Below are positions 22,869-35,292 of a stretch of DNA of 64,000 bases, one piece after another. The notes beneath the pieces are model-generated. The model saw only the letters and a program-made list of their open reading frames with translations, was not told where the DNA came from and did no database searches. The first letter of the stretch is position 1. Each line of letters begins with the position of its first letter. Position numbers and translations under genes: made by a program. The DNA is from Oenanthe sinensis (Eukaryota > Streptophyta > Magnoliopsida > Apiales > Apiaceae), in contig JAPMAC010000231.1 in the NCBI GenBank assembly GCA_028671895.1, forward strand, positions 8,644,001-8,708,000, read 5' to 3'.

Positions 22869-25800
22869 ATGGCACCACAAAAGAAGATTGTCTCTTCCAC
22901 TGGGTTCATCTACGAGCAGAACAACTTCACAGCATGTCTAACGGTGAATGATGCTCATGTGGACTTTCATCCATTGATGCGATTCCTAGGAGACTGCAAA
23001 GTGTCCAAAGCTCTCAGCGAAGCACCAACAATCGTGTGTTCATTTGTTGAGGAACTGTGGAACTCTACAGAAATATCACCAGATGGGAAGGTAATTTCTT
23101 ACTCTTGTAGAGGTAATACCTATACAATTACTAGTACTTCGTTATCTGAATGTTTAGGATTACCTGCAAATAACTGTGATAAACCACCCACTGAAAATGA
23201 AATTAGGGATATGTTAGAATCCGTTAATTATGCAAATGCTGAAACTGGATTAGGAGAAGTTGTTAGGAAAACTCTTAGGAAAGAATGGAGTTATTTCTTT
23301 GATGCCATAATTAAAGTATTTTCTGGAAAAATAAGTAATTTTGATGCAATTACAACTAGTATGCAAGAAATTGCTTATTCTGTCCTATTTGATAAATATT
23401 TTGATTTTGGCACATTACTTCTAAATGAATTAACTGCCAAGTTAGGAACCAAGTCATCTAGGAAAAATAATATTTATTTTGCCAGATTTTTCATGATGAT
23501 TATTAATGCCTCTATTGGAGAATATGAGATAAGTGCAGATATGGAGTCCTTGGAGCCATGGATGCAAAACAAGAGGGTCGTCAAGGATCTTGTGAGAATC
23601 AACTTACACCCTAAGTTGTGCCTCATTTATCCTCCTCTTGTGCAGGTATATCTTCAAAATCTCAATCTTTTACATTCTTCTTCAAAATCTCAAATTTCTT
23701 TGCCTTCTGCAACAATGGAGGGAGATGGAAATGCCCCCATCCCTCCTACCCAAGTTGCACAACCTTCAAAACCCAAATCTAAACAAACCACCTCAGTAGT
23801 TTCTCAAAAGACTACTGTTGTAAAATCTAAGAAAAGGAAAACCACTAAGGGGAGTGTGAAGGTGGTGGTTGAGGGTGAGGGAACTGGCCAACATCAAGAA
23901 AGCTAGAAGAATAAGGAGAGTGAGATTAAGAGAAACCAGCCAGCCTCCAGCCCAATCTCCCAACAGATTGAGGTTGTAGTAAAGGACTTAAACACATCCC
24001 TAGGTGCATCTTCCCAAAAAGGTGTAACTATTGAAAAGAGGTCTGAACCAGGACCATCAGATGGGGATAAGGGTCACAAAACAATACAGCCATACAAAAG
24101 GAGAAAGAAGGTTACACATATTGCACAGGGTACACACAAACAACTTACAAAGCCAAATGCAAATTTGGTGGAGCCTTCACCTTCCTCTTTTGATGTGTCT
24201 CATAATCTTCCTGAGGCACAGCCCCATTCTTTATCTGTTTCTTCTCCTCAATCTCCTTCAAAATCTTTTTCTTCAGAAACAGTGTTGATTGACAACTTCA
24301 TTGTTTCAAATTCATCCTCTTTACAACTCAGGGTGGAGCCAACACTCTCACCTGTATCACCGAATAAGGATAACACCTTGGTTGATCAGGCAAATGCTGA
24401 AAAATCTCTCAAGTCAATGGATAATATTCAATCAACTGATAATATTCAATCAATTGATAATATTCAATCAACTGATATCCCACATCCATTGACTAGTTCA
24501 CTTCCATTTATGGATATCCTTACATCCATCGACGAGCTCCCATCAACGGATATTCATCCATCGATGGATATTCCTTATCCATCGATTGAGAAATTTATTT
24601 CAATTTCTGAAGCTTCCACTGAAACACTTGTGGCAAATACACTCTTAGGTTTGAGTGGAGTGGGTGAGATGAGTGAGAGGCAAGGGTTGCATACCTTGGC
24701 AAAAGGAGAGTGTGTGAATGAGGGGCCCTCAACTTTTTCTGAGGTGGCAAAAGGAGAGGGTGTGACAAAAGAGAGTTCCACCTTAGAAGGTGATGAAAAA
24801 GGAGAGCTAAGTAAGGGAGAGGTGAAAATCCAGGATGAGATCCTGATGCAAGAACAGAGAGATGAGAGTGAGAGAGAAAAGAATAGAGAGAATTTTTTTT
24901 TTCAATCCGATGAAGCATCAACTTCTAAAACTGAGCATGTAGCAGCTGAACTCACCCATGAGTTGGGGCTAGAGTCAGGGGGAGATGGAAAACATGAAGT
25001 TCCTGCAGGAGTTGCAGATGTCAACTTGACAATGGAGGATGAGACTGATGTCAATCTTGATGCTTCAACCTTTCTACATGCAGATCCCCATTATTAAGAA
25101 CTAGCAGCAGCATCTAATCAAGAAGCTGAGCAGATGCTGGGTTTGCTGCAAACAGAAGAACAATTCAGGAGTGGGAAGGAGTTCCTGGCCAATCAACCTG
25201 ATGATGTATCTCACATGAATCCTGATGATTTTGACGACAGCTCTGATGATGATGGACTTCTAGATCCTCAGGTGGCTAGTGATGAAACAAATTTGGCTGA
25301 AACAGAAAGGGCCATCATTTCTCTCTACAGAAGGTCAATGGCTGAAGTAGATGTGGTGGATCCCTTGCACAGAAGGATTCTGGACTTTTACAGAGACAAT
25401 TTGAAGATCCAGAAAATGCATGTCACAAGCTCCAGATTTGAGTTGAAGAAGATAAGAGAGGACATTGAAAGCTCAAGGATGCACTTCGACACCACCATTG
25501 ATTCTAGGCTTAGTCTCACAATGCTAACTAGAATCAAGCAAAGGTTAGACACTGAGTTTACAGCCAAGGATAAGGCAATTGAATTGGAGAAAAGAGTAGC
25601 TGCCATGGAGCTCAACATGCAGCAAATCTTGAAAAACCAAGTCACTCAGATCAATCTTCTGAGCAAACTGTTAGAGACCCCTATTATCTCATAATCATTA
25701 GCACAAGTACAAGTTGCTGATAACAAAAAGGGGGAGAAGCAAGCAAGTGAAGCTGAATTGGACAAAGCAAGTGAAACTGTAGTGACAAAGACTACAGATC

Positions 25801-26825
25801 CAAAGAAGGAGTTGGCTCAGGATATAGTAAGGAAATTTGATTTGATTGCTAGCAAATTCAAGGAGACAAGTTCCAGTAGCTCACAACCTGGTGACAGGAA
25901 AGGAAAGGGAAAGCTAATTGAAGATGGTAAAAAGAAAGCTGTCACAGGTGGAGAGGAAAATGAAAAATTGTTGAGCAAAGCCATAGTAGTTGGCATAAGA
26001 GAAAGGGAGCAACAAGAAAAATCCCAAGAAGAATTAGCCATTCAATTGCAAAGGGAATATGATGAGGATGATAGGCTAATAAGAGAAGCCAGAAGAAAAG
26101 AAGGTGAAAGGAGGCCAAGAGTGAAGCAAAGAGCAAACAAGCCTAAAGATGCACCAAAATCCTCTGGAGTTAAAAGACAATTGGTTGTTGAAGACAAAGG
26201 AGACAAGGAGAGGAAACCAAAACAAGTCAAGGCTGAAGGTCAAGCTTCTGGGAGTAATCAAGCCAAAGAAATAGAGGTGCTCAAACACAAATCTGAAGAC
26301 TTTGTGCCAATTAAAACTGAGGGAATGATTGCAGTAAAAGGACAAAGGAAGAAAGATGTTAATCTTCTCCACATTGAGTATGAAGATGGATCACACTCAA
26401 CTTTTACATTCAACAAAGTCTTAAATCAAGGATATGGCATCTTAAGGAAAATGTACACTATGCTCAACAGGAAGTATTATCTAACTGAAGAGCTAGGAAA
26501 TGCCATCCTTGAAAGAATGAAGAAGATGAGGGAGGCACCTGTTCAAGAAGAAAGGGATGACAGAATAAAGATTTGGAACCCTAAAGGAAGAAAGGTGCTT
26601 CATGAGCCATTCTACTTAATGATATATAAGGACAGGGAAGGCAGAGAAAAATGCATTGATATTTGTCAAGAAATAGACAAACTGCCTAATCTGGAATTAA
26701 ATCATCTGGCAAGTCAATTAGACTACAGGATTGAAGATGAGAAGATATTGAAAGGAACCCTTTACAGGAAGATGAAGGAAAATGAAGACAAGATGAATGA
26801 GTCAAGGGGAAGAAGGAGAAGATAA
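22869..26825 (+). pseudogene. B post-pol (envelope-like) ORF with three in-frame stops
   Basis: One uninterrupted phase of about 1319 codons runs from ATG 22869 to TAA 26825, broken only by TAG 23904, TAA 25095 and TAA 25692, so the loss is recent. The N-terminal domain shared with A, C and G is at residues about 130-225 (LRKEWSYFFDAI, NFDAI, FARFFMMIIN). Residues about 515-575 are S(I/T/M)D repeats encoded by the family motif. The C-terminal third is charged, coiled-coil-like, and ends in a basic tail (SRGRRRR). I find no signal peptide or membrane span. Function is unknown; a nuclear or nucleic-acid-binding role is an inference. Confidence 0.8.
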
Positions 26826-26995
26826 AAGATTCAACCTCAATCATCAAAATTATCAGAATTCATCTTTTTCTGCTATCAGATTACTCTGTCTCAAACTATA
26901 CTTGTCAATATTGTAATTCATTCTAAGAATAAAAATTGTTCAGAAGTTTTGTTATCATCAACAGAAGATTTATGAATGTTTTACACAGTCATAAA

Positions 26996-27006
26996 TAGGG
27001 GGAGAT
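26996..27006 (+). other. B polypurine tract
   Basis: TAGGGGGAGAT lies directly before TGTTAGG of the 3' LTR. It is the plus-strand primer, matching those of A and C. Confidence 0.9.
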
Positions 27007-28181
27007 TGTTAGGAATTATAAGTTTTGATGATAACAAATTTCTTAGAATTACAATAGGGACTTAAAATTACTTTGTAACTAGTCGATGGATATGACTTAT
27101 AAATATCCATTGACTAGAAAACCAGTTATCAGTTGAAACTTGTTTATCAACTGATAAACTGGATTGTAACATTTGATTCAAGTTTCATTATCAATTGATT
27201 GTATTGCCTCGATGGATGCTATGAAGTAGTCGACTGATATTACTGACTTCAATCTTTAGCTTCTCAACAGATGTGAAGAATGGCTGATCAACTGTTAATA
27301 TCCCAACTCAGAATTCTCACAAGTGAAGTGATCAACTGATATTGAAGTCGATGGATGAAGACACTACTTAACGGATGAAAGCTATCAACGGATACTAATC
27401 ATCAATTGATAAAGAACCATCAATGGATAAGGAGTCGATGGATAACTCAATTATCCATCAACACATCAACTGATCAACAGATATCCTATCCATCGATGGA
27501 TAAGCAAAGGAGGATCAACTGATAAGCTTTACAGCATTTATCAGTTGATTAAAGTTTCCCTATTTAGCCAAAGCCAAGAATTACGGGAAAAGTGCAGAAA
27601 CTGAATCATTGGAAGACAGTCCTGTCAGGATTGTGAAGACTTTCAAGGCAACACAGCATCCAAGGAATATATCAAGACAAAGATATCTCCAGGACTAGTC
27701 AGTTCAAAAAGGAAGGCTGTGAAAAGTAGCTAGTTTCTATTTTCATGTAAACAATATAAATTGTAATATTATATTGTTAGTTGTCTATGAAAAACTAGAG
27801 ATGTAGGTTTTCTATATAGTAGTTAGAAAAACATAGTAGCAAAGTGAAGGCAATAGTTTTCAAGAACTCAAGTAAAGCAAAGTAAAAATAGGCAGAACTT
27901 TTAATGCTTTTCTGAGTCCAAATTCAACTTTGTAAGCAGCTTGGTATTCTTACTAAGATCTATTGAAAGCAAAAACACACTAGTGGAAAATCAATCCATT
28001 AGTAATTTTTAACCTTGCTGAGTTTTGTCTTCAATACTTTAATTATCTAGTTCTTAGTTACATCAGTCTTAAATAAACACTCTCTTTGAACAAACTTAAA
28101 TCCGCAAGAATTTTCACTTAATTCTTAAGTTTGTATTCAACCCCCCTTCTCCAAACTTAGTGTACTTAAGGGCGAATAACA
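27007..28181 (+). repeat. B 3' LTR (1175 bp)
   Basis: Direct repeat of 7797-8970 with about 25 substitutions and small indels by eye. It is followed by the second TACCT copy. Confidence 0.95.
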
Positions 28182-28186
28182 TACCT
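28182..28186. repeat. Target-site duplication of B, right copy (TACCT)
   Basis: Matches 7792-7796. Confidence 0.92.
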
Positions 28187-30218
28187 AATGATGGATTTTT
28201 TTTAGCAAAGTGAGCTTAGCTATGTGGTAAAGGCATCTACTGTCATTCACATGGATGCAACCTCTCAAGCATGGAGCTCTGCAAAGGTTGTTGATCCTAC
28301 TCAAGATAAACCAGGTAAAATAGTGTTCACCTTTGGCTCTTCTACTTTTGATGTCACTGTTGATGTGATTAACTCTGTGTTTAAATTATCTTTAAATACA
28401 CCTTTTGATGATACTGTATCTGATGATGATATAAAGGGCATGTTTAAATCAATAGGTCATTCTGCTAGTTTAGAGAATATGAGTAAAATAACTAGGTCTT
28501 ACTTGAGAAAAGAATGGTCTTTTTTCTTTGATCAAATTACTAAGTGTTTCACTGGTAAGTTTAGTGGCTTTGATGCTATGACTTTTATTAATTATCAAAT
28601 TGGTCACAGTCTCATATTTGATAAAGTGATCAATATTGGTGATATGTTGCTCACTCAAATGAGAGCTAAATTAAATAATGTGCAAGAGGGGAGGAAGAAA
28701 GTCGAATATCATAGATTTTTGATGATTCTCTTCAACTACTTCATTCTTGACTTGTCAACCAGGTTGGCAGATGATTGATGTGTACAGGCCTACAAGCAAC
28801 AAATAAGGCTATTCTCTAACATCAAGAGAATTGATGACAAGAAAAAGAGTATACCTTCCATGGTGGCTAGGGGCATAGGTGTTCAGCATGTCTCACCCAT
28901 ACAAGAACCACCTAGCCAGAGATTGGGTGATAGTGGGGCAGAGGAGCATGCTGATAGGCCCTCTTTGACAACTCAACAATATGCTGATGAGAACCCCAAT
29001 GATATGGGAGGACAGACTCTGATGGATACTCGAGAATAAAATCAACAATCAATTCTATCAAAATCTATCCACTTTGAGAGGAAGTCTCATGCACCAATAG
29101 TCAAAGATGGTGACACTAAGGCTTTGGCTACTAATGAAGTGATACCAAAGCAGTCAGAGTCTATAGTAGATCCTGAGACTGGGATACTGGAGCCAACAGA
29201 CTCTAATAAGAGAGAAAAGACTAATAAGGGTTCAGAGTCTGTTGTTGCTCACCCCTTGGTGGTAATCCCTAGCCTTCAGACATTTGAAGGGGTTCCCCTC
29301 CATTAAGGTGGTGGTATTGATGCACTTTCATTCTCTCTAAACCCCCATTTTGTAGGACATATGAGTGCACACATCCAAATGAGTGGAAAAATCAATTCTG
29401 AGAGGCTGGCACTGGTCCAGGAAAAAGAAGAGGTAAAAAAGGTTGTAGAGAGCCTGAATGAGATTAAGAAAGTGGGTGTCCAATCCCACTGTGAGAATGA
29501 GAGATTAGGGTATCCTGAACCTAGCTTCACTTATTGGGATCAAGATTTTTCCAAGATTTGGTCCAATGAGTTGGGGCAGGGAATGGATGAAAACACTTAT
29601 TCTCTTATTTTTCAGATTTCCAAGAAGGAGGAGGCTCTAGTTGCTCAAAAATCTTTTACACAGAGGCCACAACTTCATTTGGTGGATTCTCTAGCCAAAA
29701 GAGCAGATAGAGTCAGGGAAACTTTGGTGGATGATTCACAAAATCAACCTGGTAATACATCTTTTAAGTTAGGACAACCTATCTTAATCATGCCAATTCA
29801 GGCAAGGCTTCCAGAGTCTACAGATCCTGATCATTCTGTTGTGGAGTCAGGGTCTAAAGTCCCTTATGCAGTGTCAGAGTCTACACTTCCATCAGAGTCT
29901 ACACCTATAGTAAAAAAGATTGAGCTTGTGGATGCCGTTGATGATTCAGCCTCTGAAGATGAAGGGGATGTGAATCCATCTTTCAACTACATTGATCAAG
30001 TGTTTCCCCAATCTTGCAAAACAGCCCAGTCGAAAAGCATTGTTGATGAAGATACTTTTGCATGCATACTGGATATTTATAAATCTGAGAGACTGAAGGC
30101 TTTTCAAAAGAAGTCCTTCTTTCAAGAGTATGTTCATTATCTTGATGAGAATCCTGATGCTTCTCTACTTGAAGAAGAAAAAGATGTGGCTGCTGACCTC
30201 AGCTCTGTACACGCTTAA
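28182..30218 (+). pseudogene. G post-pol ORF, 3' part, broken
   Basis: A single frame continues with stops at 28203, 28776, 29037 and 29304 and ends at 30218. It carries the N-terminal domain shared with A, B and C (SYLRKEWSFFFDQI, FSGFDAM, IGHSLIFDK, YHRFLMILFN, about 28496-28745). Downstream the protein is Ser/Glu-rich with repeated ESxx units (SESTLPSEST and others) encoded by copies of CAGAGTCTA, the G family motif. No membrane span is visible. The homologous protein of C is 1381 residues; this copy is cut short on the right by element I. About 60 unassigned bases separate its last stop from I. Confidence 0.7.
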
Positions 30219-30289
30219 CTAGGTGCTGCGGTCATAGATATATCTTATAAGTTTCAATGATTTGGGCCATGAAAAAATAATGTCTTTGT

Positions 30290-31360
30290 GCAAATGCCAA
30301 CCAATGGTTTATGAGGCTACCAGGAGATTCTATAAAGTTCTGGGAGCAGATAGGGGTCCTATTTGTAGCTCAATTTAGAGCATCTGTGGCCTATTCTCCG
30401 TCTGTCAATACATTGGTGAACATTAAACAAAGGGACAGAGAGACTCTAAGGGACTACTTTATGAGGTTTAATGAGGAGGTTCCCAGGGTGAGAAAAACTT
30501 CTAATGAAACATTGAAAAACTTCCTCATTGCAGGTGTGAGGCCAAGAACTGATTTCTGGAAGGAGCTCCAAGGACGGGAACCTGAAACCCTTTCTGATTT
30601 TTATGCAAAGGTATAACCTCACAAGATTGTAGAGGAATCATTGGCCAAACTGTCAAACAATGCCAACCAAGGAGGTACCGAGGGGTGGAGCAGGAATAAA
30701 AGAAATCGCTCCTACAGCCCCAAAGACAAGAATGCTAAGAAAAGAACCTCTAGTAGGGGAACCTCTGATTCAAGGACTTATAATTGTGATGACAAAACAA
30801 AACCCATCTCTGTAAATGCTAACAGAGACAGGTCCCATGATGGGTGAAGATATTCTCCTACTGATAGGTTCTCAAGGTTTGAGGAATATACTCTCATCAA
30901 TGCCTCTATCAACCACATATACGAGGTTTCAGAGATGATAAGGATGTTCAAAAAGCCTTACCTTGGAAGGAAGGATTTGAGAAAGTATTGTGCCTTTCAT
31001 AGTAGCAATGGTCATAAGACAGTAGATTGCAGGCACCTCAAAGACCAAATTGAGGAATTAATAAGAGGTGGGTACCTCTTAGAATTTGTGGCTAGAGAAG
31101 CTAAGAGGTTGTAGGATGAGAAGGCAGTGAAGGAAGCTGGACAGTCAGGTGCCACAAGAGCTATAAGGACAGGAAGCATCAGGACCATTATTTGAGGTCC
31201 CCAACAAGGAAGTTCCAGCAGAAATGCATGGAAAGCTATGCACGGGAAGATAAGGGAAAACCCTTAATAAATGTTTTAAATCTGGCAGAGAGACACCCAA
31301 AGTTGTTCAAAGGAGAAACTGCACAATTTTCTTTGATGACGATCATTATCTACATAATGA
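30290..31360 (+). pseudogene. I Gag fragment
   Basis: The reading starts inside the Gag domain (NQWFMRLPGDSIKFWEQ, LFVAQFRAS) and continues through LVNIKQRDRETLRDYFMRF and GREPETLSDFYAKV, the classic retrotransposon Gag fold of Tat elements. A TAA at 30614 interrupts it; the same frame continues to about 30845. A variant zinc knuckle follows at about 30986-31040 (YCAFH, NGHKTVDC). The N-terminus is missing. Confidence 0.85.
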
Positions 31361-31367
31361 TGCCCTA

Positions 31368-31748
31368 GTGGTAACTGTCATGATTGGATGGCTAAATGTG
31401 CACAGGATCCTGTTGGATAATAGGAGCTCTGTGAATATTCTGGCTTACACCACCTACCAAAAGATGGGGCTGCTAGATAATGAAATGGATACTACTATGA
31501 ATAAATTGTATGGATTTACTAGGAAGTCAGTGAGGATCCTTGGAAAGATAAACCTCTCAGTTACTATAGGAGAGGAACCTAAGGTGGCTACACAGATGGT
31601 TAAATTCATGGTGCTAAATGAGGATATTTCCTATAATGCAATTTTGGGGAGACCAGTACTAAAAGATTTGAGGATAGTAACCTCCATTTACCACATGGCC
31701 ATGAAGTTCCCCACACCCAATGTAGTGGGATTTGTTAGAGGCTGCTAG
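31368..31748 (+). pseudogene. I retropepsin-type protease
   Basis: 126 codons. The motif HRILLDNRSSVNIL (about 31399-31440) corresponds to the active-site loop, with Arg where Tat proteases usually have Gly, so activity is doubtful. The flap and second half are visible (ILGRPVLKDLRIV, YHMAMKFPTP). The frame ends in a TAG at 31746. Confidence 0.8.
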
Positions 31749-32094
31749 TATGAATTCAGGGAGTGCTACAACAAAGTGATACAGGTTGCTGAAAAGCAAA
31801 AAAAGAGCTTCCAAGCAACAAAGAAAGAGGATTATGAGGTACCGATATTAGAACTTGTAGAAAATTGGAAAGGTTCCTGCAATGGCATCAGAATTGTAAA
31901 ATTGGATTGTGAGGAACCTTTTCCAGAAGTTTCAGTTTTTTTGGGCTAGCACCATCAGGATTGCTAATGCTGAAAGCTACACCAACAGAAACTCTCACTA
32001 TAGAGGAGGTTCAAGATGTTGAAGTTGAGATAGACCTGGACCCAAGAATGCCTAAAAATACCGAGAAGCAAGACCAGTTGGTGATACAGTTGTT
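31749..32094 (+). pseudogene. I linker between protease and RT, decayed
   Basis: It contains short frames such as YNAC- and VEVEIDLDPR-like pieces (about 32020-32045), usual for the Tat protease-RT linker, with stops. There is no separate gene. Confidence 0.45.
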
Positions 32095-32960
32095 ATGGTA
32101 ATGGATGACAATGATGCCTCAAAGGTACTAATTATTGGGAAGCACCTGGAACCTACTATAAAGGAGAAGATGGTCAGGTTCCAGAAGAAAAAACTAGATG
32201 TTTTTGCTTGGTGCCACTCAGATATGATTAGAGTTATCCCCAAAGTGATGTGTCACCATCTAAATATTGACCCTGAAAAGAAAGGAGTAAGACAGAAAAG
32301 AAGAGCTATAAGTGGAGAAAGAGCTTCCGCTTTAAAGGTAGAGGTGAACCGGTTGCTCAAGGCTGGTTTAGTCAAAGAGTCATTCTACCCCATATGGTTG
32401 GCTAACCCAGTATTGGTTAAAAAACCTAATGGGAAATGGAGGAATTATGTGGATTTAACAGACCTAAACAAAGCATGTCCTAAGGACAACTTCCCTCTTC
32501 CAAGGATTGACCAGTTAATAGATGCCACAGTTGGACATGCCTTGCTCTATTTTATGGATGCTTATTCAAGCTATAATCAGATTCCCATGTACGAACCTGA
32601 CCAAGAGCATACCTCTTTCATCATAGATAAAGGCCTATATTGCTACGTGGGGATGCCATTTGGGTTGCTCAATACAGGAGCTATCTACCAAAGGTTAGTA
32701 AATAAGATGTTCCATGAGTAGATTGGTAAAATAATGGAGGTTTATGTGGATGATATGCTGGTCAAGTCTAAGGAATATTTGACATACTGAAGAGTAACTA
32801 GATGAAGCTCAATCCAAGTACAAAAATGTGTGTTTGGGGTGGAGTTTGGAAAGTTTCTAGGTTTGATTGTGAATCACATAGGTATTGAAGCAAACCCTGC
32901 AAAAATTAAAGCTTTCATGGAAATGAGGTCCCTGATAAATTTAAGGAGGTATAATATTTG
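32095..32960 (+). pseudogene. I reverse transcriptase
   Basis: The frame from 32095 shows VKKPNGKWRNYVDLTDLNKA, PLPRIDQLIDAT, YSSYNQIPM and YCYVGMPFGL, all Ty3/gypsy Tat signatures. A TAG at 32719 comes just before the catalytic segment. The frame then continues through MEVYVDDMLVKSKE (YVDD 32743-32754), after which it breaks near 32790. Pieces of the thumb (KFLGLIVNH, IEANPAKI) remain in other frames to about 32930. Confidence 0.88.
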
Positions 32961-33594
32961 ACAGGGAGAGTCGTTGCTCTCAACAGATTTGTTTCTAGAA
33001 GCTCAGATAAGTGCAAGGAGTTTTTTAAAGCTATCAAGAAAGGAAAGGAGTTCCAATGGACACAGGAATGTGAAGCTGCCTTCCAGAGGCTCAAGGAGTA
33101 GTTGAGAAGCCCCCCATTGCTATCCAAGCCCTTGGAAGGGGAGGTTCTCATACTGTACCTAGTTGTTTCAAAATATTCTGTCAGTGCAATCCTGATAAGG
33201 GAAGAGGAACATGTACAGTACCTAGTGTATTATGTAAGAAAGAGGCTGTTGAATGCAGAAACCAGGTACCCCAAGCATGGAAAAGTTGGTGTATGCCTTA
33301 GTCATGGCATCTAGGAAGCTTAGGCCCTATTTTTAGGCCCACAAAGTGGAGGTATGATCCTCATATCGTTTGAGACATGTCTTGCACAAGCCAGAAGCTT
33401 TGGGAAGACTCATGAAATGGGCAATAGAATTAGGACAATTTGATATCGATTACAAGCCAAGGACATCAATTAAAGGTCAGGTTCTAGCTGATTTTATATT
33501 GGAATTCCAATCAAAAATAGTGGTGGAAGTCATGCATCTGGTACCTGAACATGGTAACTCAGTGGTACTTGGAGAGAATTATGCACATTGGTAG
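32961..33594 (+). pseudogene. I first RNase H domain
   Basis: Fragments include ECEAAFQRLKE (about 33070), LYLVVSKYSVSAILIRE, VYYVRKRLLNAETRYP and, after a frameshift, GRLMKWAIELGQFDIDYKPR and KGQVLADFILEF. VSK replaces the expected VSD, so a catalytic Asp is lost. TAG at 33100 and several stops around 33310-33360 interrupt the domain. Confidence 0.85.
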
Positions 33595-34017
33595 AACCTG
33601 TATGTGGACAAGGCAGTAAAAAATAGTGGAGTAGGAACTAGAATTGAACTCATTAGCCCTGAGGGGCATCGCCTCCAAGGTTCCATTCACTTCTCGTTCA
33701 GAGCTAATAATGATGATGCAAAATATGAAGCCCTAATTGCAGGATTGAATCTAGCCCTTGAAATGAAAGTGGAGAACCTTATTGTCTACGGTGACTCAAT
33801 GTTCGTAATGTGGCATATTAGGGGTGACTATCAAGCTAGGGGATCCAGTACAGACCTATATATGAGATATGCTCAGGACCTGATGCAGAGGTTCCATGAA
33901 GTAAAACTTGAACAGATTCCAAGGGCAGAAAATGCTAATGCAGATGCCTTAGCAAAATTGGGATCTCAAAGGTCTACAACCTTGTTGGGAGTGATTCCCC
34001 ATGAGATACAGTCTTAA
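33595..34017 (+). pseudogene. I second, archaeal-type RNase H domain
   Basis: The segment from LYVDKAVKNSGVG through ISPEGHRLQGSIHF, KYEALIAGLNLALEM, VYGDSM and ENANADALAKLGS is the extra RNase H typical of Tat elements. The usual VDGA opening reads VDKA. The acidic residues in VD, YEA and YGDS are kept. Start and end are set by stops, not by real gene ends; in the intact element the region is part of one polyprotein. Confidence 0.85.
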
Positions 34018-35292
34018 TAAAGAATCCCACAAGAGAAGGTAATGGAAATTGTGGTTCTAGTGGATAATCTGTGGACAGATCTCATTAGAGCCTACATTAC
34101 CAAGTCCTGAAGATAAAGATGAAGCTAGGAGAATCAGGTACCAGTCAGCTAGATATGTTATCTATGATGGGTATCTCTACAAAAGAGGTTTCAATCAGCC
34201 CCTACTCAAGTGGGAATAACTGTGAGTACATTCTGAGGGAGGTCCATGAAGGCATTTATGGAAATCACTCGGGGGCGTACCTCTCTTGCCCACAAGGTGC
34301 TATGGCAGAGATACTATTAGCCGACTCTAAAGTCAGATGCTCACTAATTTACCAAGTCATGTGATCATTGTGAAAGGTATGCAAACCACAATAGAAGACC
34401 AACGACTTCTCTTAAGCCCTTGGTCAACCCTTGTCCATTTGCAGTATGGGGAATTGATCTAATTAGGGAGCTGCCAAAAGGAAAAGAAAGTGTGAAATAT
34501 GTTATGGTAACTGTGGACTACTTCACAAGATGGGCAGAAACTGAACCTCTAGCTACCATTACTGCTGGGAAGCTAAGGTAGTTTGCCTACAGGGAAATCA
34601 TTTACAGGTATAGGATTCCATACAAATTAATTTCTGACAATGGAAAATAGTTTGGCAACAGAGAAATGAGGACGTTGTGTGATGATTTATGAATAAAGAA
34701 GAGTTTCTCAACTGTTTTCCACCCTCAAAGTAATGGCCAAACAGAAGCTATGAATAAGATAATTAACCATACTTTGAAAGAAAAGTTGGAGGAAAGAAAG
34801 GGAAGCTGGCCAGATGAGCTTCCAATGGTATTGTGGTCTTATAATACAACACCCCGGTCAACTATAGGGGAATCCCCCTTCTCCCTCATATATGGTTGTG
34901 AAGCCATTGTACCTATTGAAATTGGGGCAAGTTCCTTTAGGAGGGACAACTATCAGGATGAAAATAATGAAATCAATCATCATCTGTACCTGGACCTAGT
35001 GGAAAAAATGAGGGCATCCTCACAATTGAAGTTGGCTGCCTATCAACAAGGGACTATGATGTATTACAACAACAAGGTGGAACCTCGACCATTAAAAGTT
35101 GAGGACCTGGTATTGAGAAAGATGATGCTAAATATGAAGGTTCCAGGTCATGGAGCATTTGAAGCTAACTGGGAAGGTTCGTGTAAGATACGATCAATGT
35201 TGTGGGAAGAAACCTACCATCTTGAAAACTTGGAGGGGAACCTCCTCCCAAGGGCCTGGAATGTTGAGCACCTCAAGAAGTATTACCCGTAA
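34018..35292 (+). pseudogene. I integrase, multiply broken
   Basis: The zinc-binding N-terminus begins LREVHEGIYGNHSG (about 34235) and continues in another frame (KCxRYANHNRR, about 34370). The core shows WGIDLIRELPKG, VTVDYFTRW, LISDNGK followed by TAG at about 34648, and HPQSNGQTEA. An open stretch from 34750 to 35292 covers the last part (WPDELPMVLWSYNTTPRST, SLIYGCEAIVP) and ends in the usual AWNVEHLKKYYP. At least one frameshift and four stops are visible. Confidence 0.87.

Larger units (their letters stand above)
7797..28181 (+). mobile_element. Element B: complete Sirevirus-like Ty1/copia element, 20.4 kb including nested H
   Basis: In order: 5' LTR, primer site, gag, pol (split by H), motif spacer, post-pol ORF, polypurine tract, 3' LTR, with a TACCT target duplication. 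Without H the element is about 12.9 kb. The LTRs differ by about 25 substitutions and a few indels over 1174 bp by eye, about 2 percent, so it is moderately old. Its coding regions have few lesions: H, one stop in RT, and three stops in the post-pol ORF. It cannot make a full polyprotein as it stands. Confidence 0.93.
6961..30280 (+). mobile_element. Element G: outermost copia element, split by A and B
   Basis: Only 6961-7796 and 28182-about 30280 belong to G; everything between is B with H inside it. G's RNase H resumes right after A's LTR at 6960. Its post-pol ORF stops at 7796 and resumes at 28182 in a compatible frame once one copy of TACCT is removed. Its 5' half lies upstream of the window. 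Its right end is lost at the junction with gypsy element I (about 30219-30293), where no LTR is visible. Confidence 0.75.
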
